Part shown: positions 60,417 to 64,000 of the stretch, in pieces
How positions within the stretch are numbered: position 1 is the stretch's first letter
Layout of the letters: the number at the start of each line of letters is the position of its first letter
Assembly (NCBI RefSeq): GCF_018397995.1
Contig: NZ_BBQH01000020.1
Location: 1 to 64,000, forward strand
Length of the DNA stretch: 64,000 nt
Reading direction: 5' to 3'
DNA from: Rhizomonospora bruguierae
GTDB taxonomy: Bacteria; Actinomycetota; Actinomycetes; Mycobacteriales; Micromonosporaceae
Position numbers and translations under genes: made by a program
The notes under the pieces: model-generated
Database searches by the model: none
The model's input: the letters and a program-made list of their open reading frames with translations, nothing else
Told to the model about the DNA's origin: nothing

Positions 60417-61087
60417 TGGACGAGACGGCCGCCGCGCTGGCTGACCAGCGCCGGCTTCGGGTGTTCCTGGTGGACGACCACGCGATGTTCCGGGCCGGGG
60501 TGCGCGCCGAGTTGGGCGTGCACGTCGATGTGGTGGGCGAGGCCAGCACGGTCGCCGACGCGGTGTCCCGGATCGCCGCCCTGGAGCCCGACGTGGTGCT
60601 GCTGGACGTGCACATGCCCGACGGCGGCGGGCGGGCGGTGCTGGAGGCGCTGCGCCGCTCGCACCCGAACGTGCGGTTCCTGGCGCTGTCCGTCTCCGAC
60701 GCCGCCGAGGACGTGATCGGCCTGATCCGGGCGGGCGCCCGCGGGTACGTGACGAAGACGATCTCGCCGGAGGAGTTGACGGCGGCGATCCGCCGGGTCG
60801 CCGACGGAGACGCCGTGTTCAGCCCGCGCCTGGCCGGCTTCGTGCTGGACGCGTTCGCGGCCCGCCCCGACACGCCGGTCGCCGACCCGGAACTGGACCA
60901 GCTCACCAACCGGGAGCGCGAGGTGCTGCGCCTGCTGGCCCGCGGCTACGCGTACAAGGAGATCGCGAAGGAGCTGTTCATCTCCATCAAGACGGTGGAG
61001 ACGCACGTGTCCAACGTGCTGCGCAAGCTCCAGATGTCCAACCGGTACGAGCTCTCCCGCTGGGCCGCCGATCGCCGTCTGGTCTAG
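60416..61087 (+). CDS. NarL/LuxR-family response regulator, partner of the PspC kinase
   Basis: 223 residues. Receiver: VFLVDDHAMFRAGV, the phosphate-accepting Asp64 in VVLLDVHMPDGGG, SVSDAAE and KTISPEEL with the Lys. LuxR HTH: LTNREREVLRLLARGYAYKEIAKELFISIKTVETHVSNVLRKL. The start ATG shares a base with the kinase stop. This LiaR/DegU-type regulator should control the divergent PspC/LiaF-like gene, although no operator was found. Confidence 0.93.
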   Translation: MDETAAALADQRRLRVFLVDDHAMFRAGVRAELGVHVDVVGEASTVADAVSRIAALEPDVVLLDVHMPDGGGRAVLEALRRSHPNVRFLALSVSDAAEDVIGLIRAGARGYVTKTISPEELTAAIRRVADGDAVFSPRLAGFVLDAFAARPDTPVADPELDQLTNREREVLRLLARGYAYKEIAKELFISIKTVETHVSNVLRKLQMSNRYELSRWAADRRLV

Positions 61088-61169
61088 TCGTCCGGCCGGC
61101 ACCGCCCCTCGGGCGGGCCGGCCGGGGCGGCGGCCCCGGCCATCCGCTCGGCCAGGATTCGACGGCTGG

Positions 61170-61469
61170 TCAGAGGGGGCCGCGGCCGGCGCGGAGGATC
61201 AGCAGGGCGAGCTGGGTGCCGTCGGCGCCCAGGGCGTCGCGGAAGCGGTCCAGGATCTCCCGCTCCCGGGACAGCACCAGCCGGGTGCCGCCGGACGCGA
61301 CCCGGGTGGCGCCGACCTGGTGGGACAGCGAGGCCCGCTCCTGCCACAGCCGGATCAGCTCGGCGTCGATCTCGTCGATCCGCTCCCGCATGCCGCGGAT
61401 CGCGGTGGCCGCCTCGGCCTCCTCGGTACCGGTGGAGGTGGGCTGGGCGTCGGCGAGCTTGGCGGTCAT
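61170..61469 (-). CDS. Chorismate mutase (AroQ type)
   Basis: 99 residues. Converts chorismate to prephenate, the branch to Phe and Tyr. The AroQ helical motif is MRERIDEIDAELIRLWQERASLSHQVGATRVASGG, with Arg, Lys/Gln-type residues lining the pocket, and ends in a short helix. It has an Ala/Thr/Glu-rich N-terminus of 20 residues. AGGAG precedes the ATG. A 21-codon leader with four Phe/Tyr codons and a terminator hairpin lie upstream, so expression appears controlled by Phe/Tyr supply (inference). Confidence 0.88.
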   Translation of the reverse strand: MTAKLADAQPTSTGTEEAEAATAIRGMRERIDEIDAELIRLWQERASLSHQVGATRVASGGTRLVLSREREILDRFRDALGADGTQLALLILRAGRGPL

Positions 61470-61513
61470 CGTGGTCTCCTAGGGTCGTGCCCAGGTCCCA
61501 GGCCCGGATGCGG

Positions 61514-61544
61514 AAAGCCCCGGGCTCCAGGAGCCCGGGGCTTT
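61514..61544 (-). terminator. Attenuator hairpin upstream of chorismate mutase
   Basis: On the minus strand AAAGCCCCGGGCTCC-T-GGAGCCCGGGGCTTT is a near-perfect palindrome (about 14 bp of stem, 3-nt loop), with only three T after it. It lies 17 nt after the leader stop and 44 nt before the chorismate mutase ATG. The 11 bases at 61523-61533, in the loop region, can instead pair with 61587-61597 in the leader. Confidence 0.7.
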
Positions 61545-61561
61545 CGTGAGGTCTGTGTGAT

Positions 61562-61627
61562 TCAGGCGCGACCCACGGCTGCCGGACTCCCGGAGCCGTA
61601 AAAGTAGAACCGCACCTTCTCGATCAC
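61562..61627 (-). CDS. Candidate Phe/Tyr leader peptide of the chorismate mutase gene
   Basis: 21 codons starting GTG-ATC-GAG: VIEKVRFYFYGSGSP followed by AAVGRA. The run Phe-Tyr-Phe-Tyr (TTC TAC TTT TAC) stands in the middle; TTT is rare in this genome. The promoter TTGAGA-N18-CATACT ends 6 nt before the GTG, so the peptide would be translated from a leaderless message. A tight hairpin and the mutase gene follow. All parts match ribosome-mediated attenuation by aromatic amino acids. I know of no report for this gene. Confidence 0.6.
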   Translation of the reverse strand: MIEKVRFYFYGSGSPAAVGRA

Positions 61628-61633
61628 ACGGGA

Positions 61634-61663
61634 AGTATGCCACGCGCCGTAACGGGTTCTCAA
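61634..61663 (-). promoter_or_regulatory. Promoter of the Phe/Tyr leader-chorismate mutase unit
   Basis: On the minus strand TTGAGA (61663-61658), 18 nt, CATACT (61639-61634), with the GTG of the leader 6 nt further on. Confidence 0.55.
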
Positions 61664-61779
61664 CAGGCTCTCAAGATGCGGTCCGGCCGTGCCCGGCGGC
61701 CGCACCGGGGTGCGCGTGGCGGGTGATGACAGGGTGGTGGCGGTGGAGCGGCGGGACGGGGGATGTCGGGGGGCGGGCA

Positions 61780-61785
61780 TAGACT
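61780..61785 (+). promoter_or_regulatory. -10 box of the UvrD/PcrA helicase gene
   Basis: TAGACT ends 10 nt before ATG 61796, nearly leaderless. The -35 is not clear. The segment 61664-61780 otherwise holds nothing that I recognise. Confidence 0.35.
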
Positions 61786-61795
61786 CGCGGGTGCG

Positions 61796-64000
61796 ATGCA
61801 TGCTCTCTTCGAACCCCCACCCGTGTCGGCGCCGGAGTCGGACTCCAGGCCCCGCCCCGGCCGCGACCCGCAGGCCCTGCTCGACGGGCTGAACGGCCCC
61901 CAGCGGGAGGCGGTCACCCACGCCGGCGCGCCGCTGCTGATCGTCGCCGGCGCCGGCTCCGGCAAGACCCGCGTGCTCACCCACCGGATCGCCTACCTGC
62001 TGGCCGCCCGTGACGTGCACCCCGGTGAGATCATCGCGATCACCTTCACCAACAAGGCCGCCGGCGAGATGAAGGAGCGGGTGGCCGCGCTGGTCGGTGG
62101 GCGCGCCCGGCTGATGTGGGTGTCCACGTTCCACTCCGCGTGCGTGCGGATCCTGCGCGCCGAGCACGAGCACGCCGGCCTCAAGTCCACCTTCTCGATC
62201 TACGACGCGGACGACTCCCGCCGGCTGATGCAGCTCGTCGTCCGCGAGCTGGATCTCGACCCCAAGCGCTATCCGGCCCGCTCGCTGGCCGCGCAGGTGT
62301 CGAACCTGAAGAACGAACTGGTCGACCCGGAGGACTTCGCCACCCGGGCCCAGGGCCCGAACGAGCGCGCCCTGGCCGAGGCGTACCAGCTCTACCAGCG
62401 CCGCCTGAAGGAGGCGCACGCGCTGGACTTCGACGACCTCATCATGGCCACCGTGCACCTGTTGCAGGCGCACCCGGACGTGGCCGAGAAGTACCGGCGC
62501 CGGTTCCGGCACGTGCTGGTGGACGAGTACCAGGACACCAACCAGGCGCAGTACATGCTCATCAAGGAACTCGTCTCGGGCACGGCCGGGCTGGAGCCGG
62601 CGGAGCTGTGCGTGGTGGGCGACGCGGACCAGTCCATCTACGCCTTCCGCGGCGCCACCATCCGCAACATCCTCGAGTTCGAGCGGGACTTCGCCGACGC
62701 CCGCACGATCCTGCTGGAGCAGAACTACCGCTCCACCCAGACCATCCTCAACGCCGCCAACGCGGTCATCGAGCGCAACCCGTCCCGCAAGCCGAAGCGG
62801 CTCTGGAGCGACCAGGGCGCCGGCGAATCCATCGTCGGGTACGTCGCGGACACCGAGCATGCCGAGGCGGACTGGGTCGCCCGGGAGATTGACAAGCTCT
62901 GCGACGCCGGCGACACCCGCCCCGGCGACGTGGCCGTCTTCTACCGCACCAACGCGCAGTCCCGGGTGTTCGAGGAGGTGTTCATCCGGGTCGGCCTGCC
63001 GTACAAGGTGGTCGGCGGGGTGCGCTTCTACGAGCGCAAGGAGGTCCGCGACGCCCTGGCGTACCTGCGCGCCGTGGTCAACGCCGACGACACGGTCAGC
63101 GTCCGGCGGATCCTGAACACGCCCCGCCGGGGGATCGGCGACCGGGCCGAGGCGTGCGTCGAGGCGCTCGCCGCCCGGGAACGCGTCTCCTTCGGCGCCG
63201 CGCTGTCCCGCGCCGCCGAGGCGCCCGGCATCAACACCCGCTCCGCCAACGCCATCGCGGATTTCGTCGCCATGCTCGACGAGGTGCGCCAGTCGGCCGC
63301 GGCGGCGCCGCCCGAGGAGATCCTGGAGGCGCTGCTCCAGCGCTCCGGGTACCTCGTCGAACTGGAGGACAGCCGCGACCCGCAGGACGCCGGCCGGGTC
63401 GAGAACCTCCAGGAACTGGTCAGCGTGGCCCGCGAGTACACCGAACGGGCCGCCGCGCAGGAGGAGGACGCCACGGTGGCGGGCTTCCTGGAGCAGGTGG
63501 CCCTCGTCGCGGACGCCGACCAGGTCCCCTCCGACGACCCGGAACACCAGGGCGTGGTCACGCTGATGACCCTGCACACCGCGAAGGGGCTGGAGTTCCC
63601 GGTGGTCTTCCTCACCGGGCTGGAGGATGGCGTGTTTCCGCACCTGCGGGCGCTCGGCGACACCCGCGAACTGGAGGAGGAGCGGCGCCTGGCCTATGTG
63701 GGCATCACCCGTTCCCGGCGGCGGCTCTACCTCTCCCGTTCGGTGACCCGGGCCGCCTGGGGCCAGCCGCAGTACAACCCGCCGTCGCGGTTCCTCGACG
63801 AACTGCCGGCCGAGTTGGTCCGCTGGGAGCGCACGCAGGGGTCGTACACGTCCTGGTCCGGCACCGGCGGCGGCGTCGGCGGGCGCGGGGAGCGCGGCAC
63901 CAACCTGCGCGGCGGCGGCTTCGCCGGCAACACCCCGAGGGCGGCGCGCCTGGCCGAGCGCCTCGGCGTCGACCCGGCCCGCCTGGCGACCGCCAGCGAC
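61796..64000 (+). CDS. pcrA: UvrD/PcrA-type DNA helicase (partial, runs off right edge)
   Basis: 735 codons to the window edge. 3'-5' SF1 helicase of repair and replication: Walker A VAGAGSGKTRVLTHR (about residue 50), motif Ib STFHSACVRILR, motif II LVDEYQDTNQAQY, motif III GDADQSIYAFRGA, motif IV QNYRSTQTIL, motif V LMTLHTAKGLEFPVVFLTGLEDGVFPH and motif VI EEERRLAYVGITRSRRRLYLS. The C-terminal tail, rich in Gly and Ser, is not complete. ATG 61796 gives MHALFEPP; a second ATG at 61800 is out of frame. SD is weak. Confidence 0.95.
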   Translation, partial: MHALFEPPPVSAPESDSRPRPGRDPQALLDGLNGPQREAVTHAGAPLLIVAGAGSGKTRVLTHRIAYLLAARDVHPGEIIAITFTNKAAGEMKERVAALVGGRARLMWVSTFHSACVRILRAEHEHAGLKSTFSIYDADDSRRLMQLVVRELDLDPKRYPARSLAAQVSNLKNELVDPEDFATRAQGPNERALAEAYQLYQRRLKEAHALDFDDLIMATVHLLQAHPDVAEKYRRRFRHVLVDEYQDTNQAQYMLIKELVSGTAGLEPAELCVVGDADQSIYAFRGATIRNILEFERDFADARTILLEQNYRSTQTILNAANAVIERNPSRKPKRLWSDQGAGESIVGYVADTEHAEADWVAREIDKLCDAGDTRPGDVAVFYRTNAQSRVFEEVFIRVGLPYKVVGGVRFYERKEVRDALAYLRAVVNADDTVSVRRILNTPRRGIGDRAEACVEALAARERVSFGAALSRAAEAPGINTRSANAIADFVAMLDEVRQSAAAAPPEEILEALLQRSGYLVELEDSRDPQDAGRVENLQELVSVAREYTERAAAQEEDATVAGFLEQVALVADADQVPSDDPEHQGVVTLMTLHTAKGLEFPVVFLTGLEDGVFPHLRALGDTRELEEERRLAYVGITRSRRRLYLSRSVTRAAWGQPQYNPPSRFLDELPAELVRWERTQGSYTSWSGTGGGVGGRGERGTNLRGGGFAGNTPRAARLAERLGVDPARLATASD

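Overview
The window is about 64 kb of very GC-rich DNA with G/C-biased third codon positions, many GTG starts and WhiB, PspC, DUF5319 and GroES/GroEL1 genes. This points to an actinobacterium. Family-level resemblance and gene order suggest Micromonosporaceae (inference, no search run). From rplM (15.1 kb) to guaA (51.7 kb) the order rplM-rpsI-glmM ... glmS-acpS-nnr-alr-tsaE ... tsaB-rimI-tsaD-groES-groEL1-whiB3-DUF5319-guaB-guaB3-choD-guaA follows, as I remember it, the Mycobacterium tuberculosis Rv3443c-Rv3396c block. It is a conserved chromosomal core with local insertions. I saw no rRNA, tRNA, CRISPR, prophage or insertion sequence.

Layout. 1-5.6 kb: the N-terminal part of a Pro-rich minus-strand protein that runs off the left edge, an RsmC-like methyltransferase, an ABC-F ATPase, asd and a DedA protein. 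5.7-11.6 kb: a thiamin operon (thiE-thiO-thiS-thiG-tenI-like-thiD-thiC) behind a TPP riboswitch. 11.6-15 kb: a repeat-bearing membrane protein, a methyltransferase and a small toxin-antitoxin pair with a palindrome at its promoter. 15-17.5 kb: rplM-rpsI-glmM. 17.5-30.5 kb: a DapC-like aminotransferase, an MmpS-like protein, glmS, acpS, nnr, alr, a hydrolase, tsaE, ung, an XRE regulator, tsaB-rimI-tsaD and a small conserved protein. 30.8-35.6 kb: a four-gene sugar ABC transporter/ROK regulator unit with two matching operator-like palindromes. 35.7-39.8 kb: ybaK, a THUMP-like methyltransferase and groES-groEL1 under two CIRCE elements. 39.8-51.7 kb: a SUOX-type molybdoenzyme, WhiB3-like protein, LuxR regulator, DUF5319, guaB, guaB3, an M1 lipoprotein peptidase, an LCP protein, a broken choD-like gene and guaA. 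51.7-64 kb: PspC protein, two adjacent double-Nudix genes, convergent pssA and psd, a PspC/LiaF-like three-component envelope-stress cluster, a chorismate mutase with an upstream leader, and a UvrD/PcrA helicase running off the right edge.

Themes. Cell-wall precursor supply (glmM, glmS, alr, asd, dapC-like), phosphatidylethanolamine synthesis (pssA, psd), GMP synthesis (guaB, guaB3, guaA), the t6A tRNA modification proteins (TsaB/D/E) and thiamin synthesis dominate. About ten genes have a TANNNT-like -10 box ending 6-8 nt before the start codon, the layout of leaderless transcripts. The most interesting signal is a 21-codon leader with a Phe-Tyr-Phe-Tyr run, its own leaderless-type promoter, a near-perfect terminator hairpin and a competing 11-bp pairing, all upstream of the chorismate mutase gene: a candidate Phe/Tyr-sensing attenuator. 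Others are the paired ROK operator sites, a histidine kinase with no standard start codon, a phosphatidylserine decarboxylase with a long N-terminal extension, and a choD-like pseudogene with two internal deletions.
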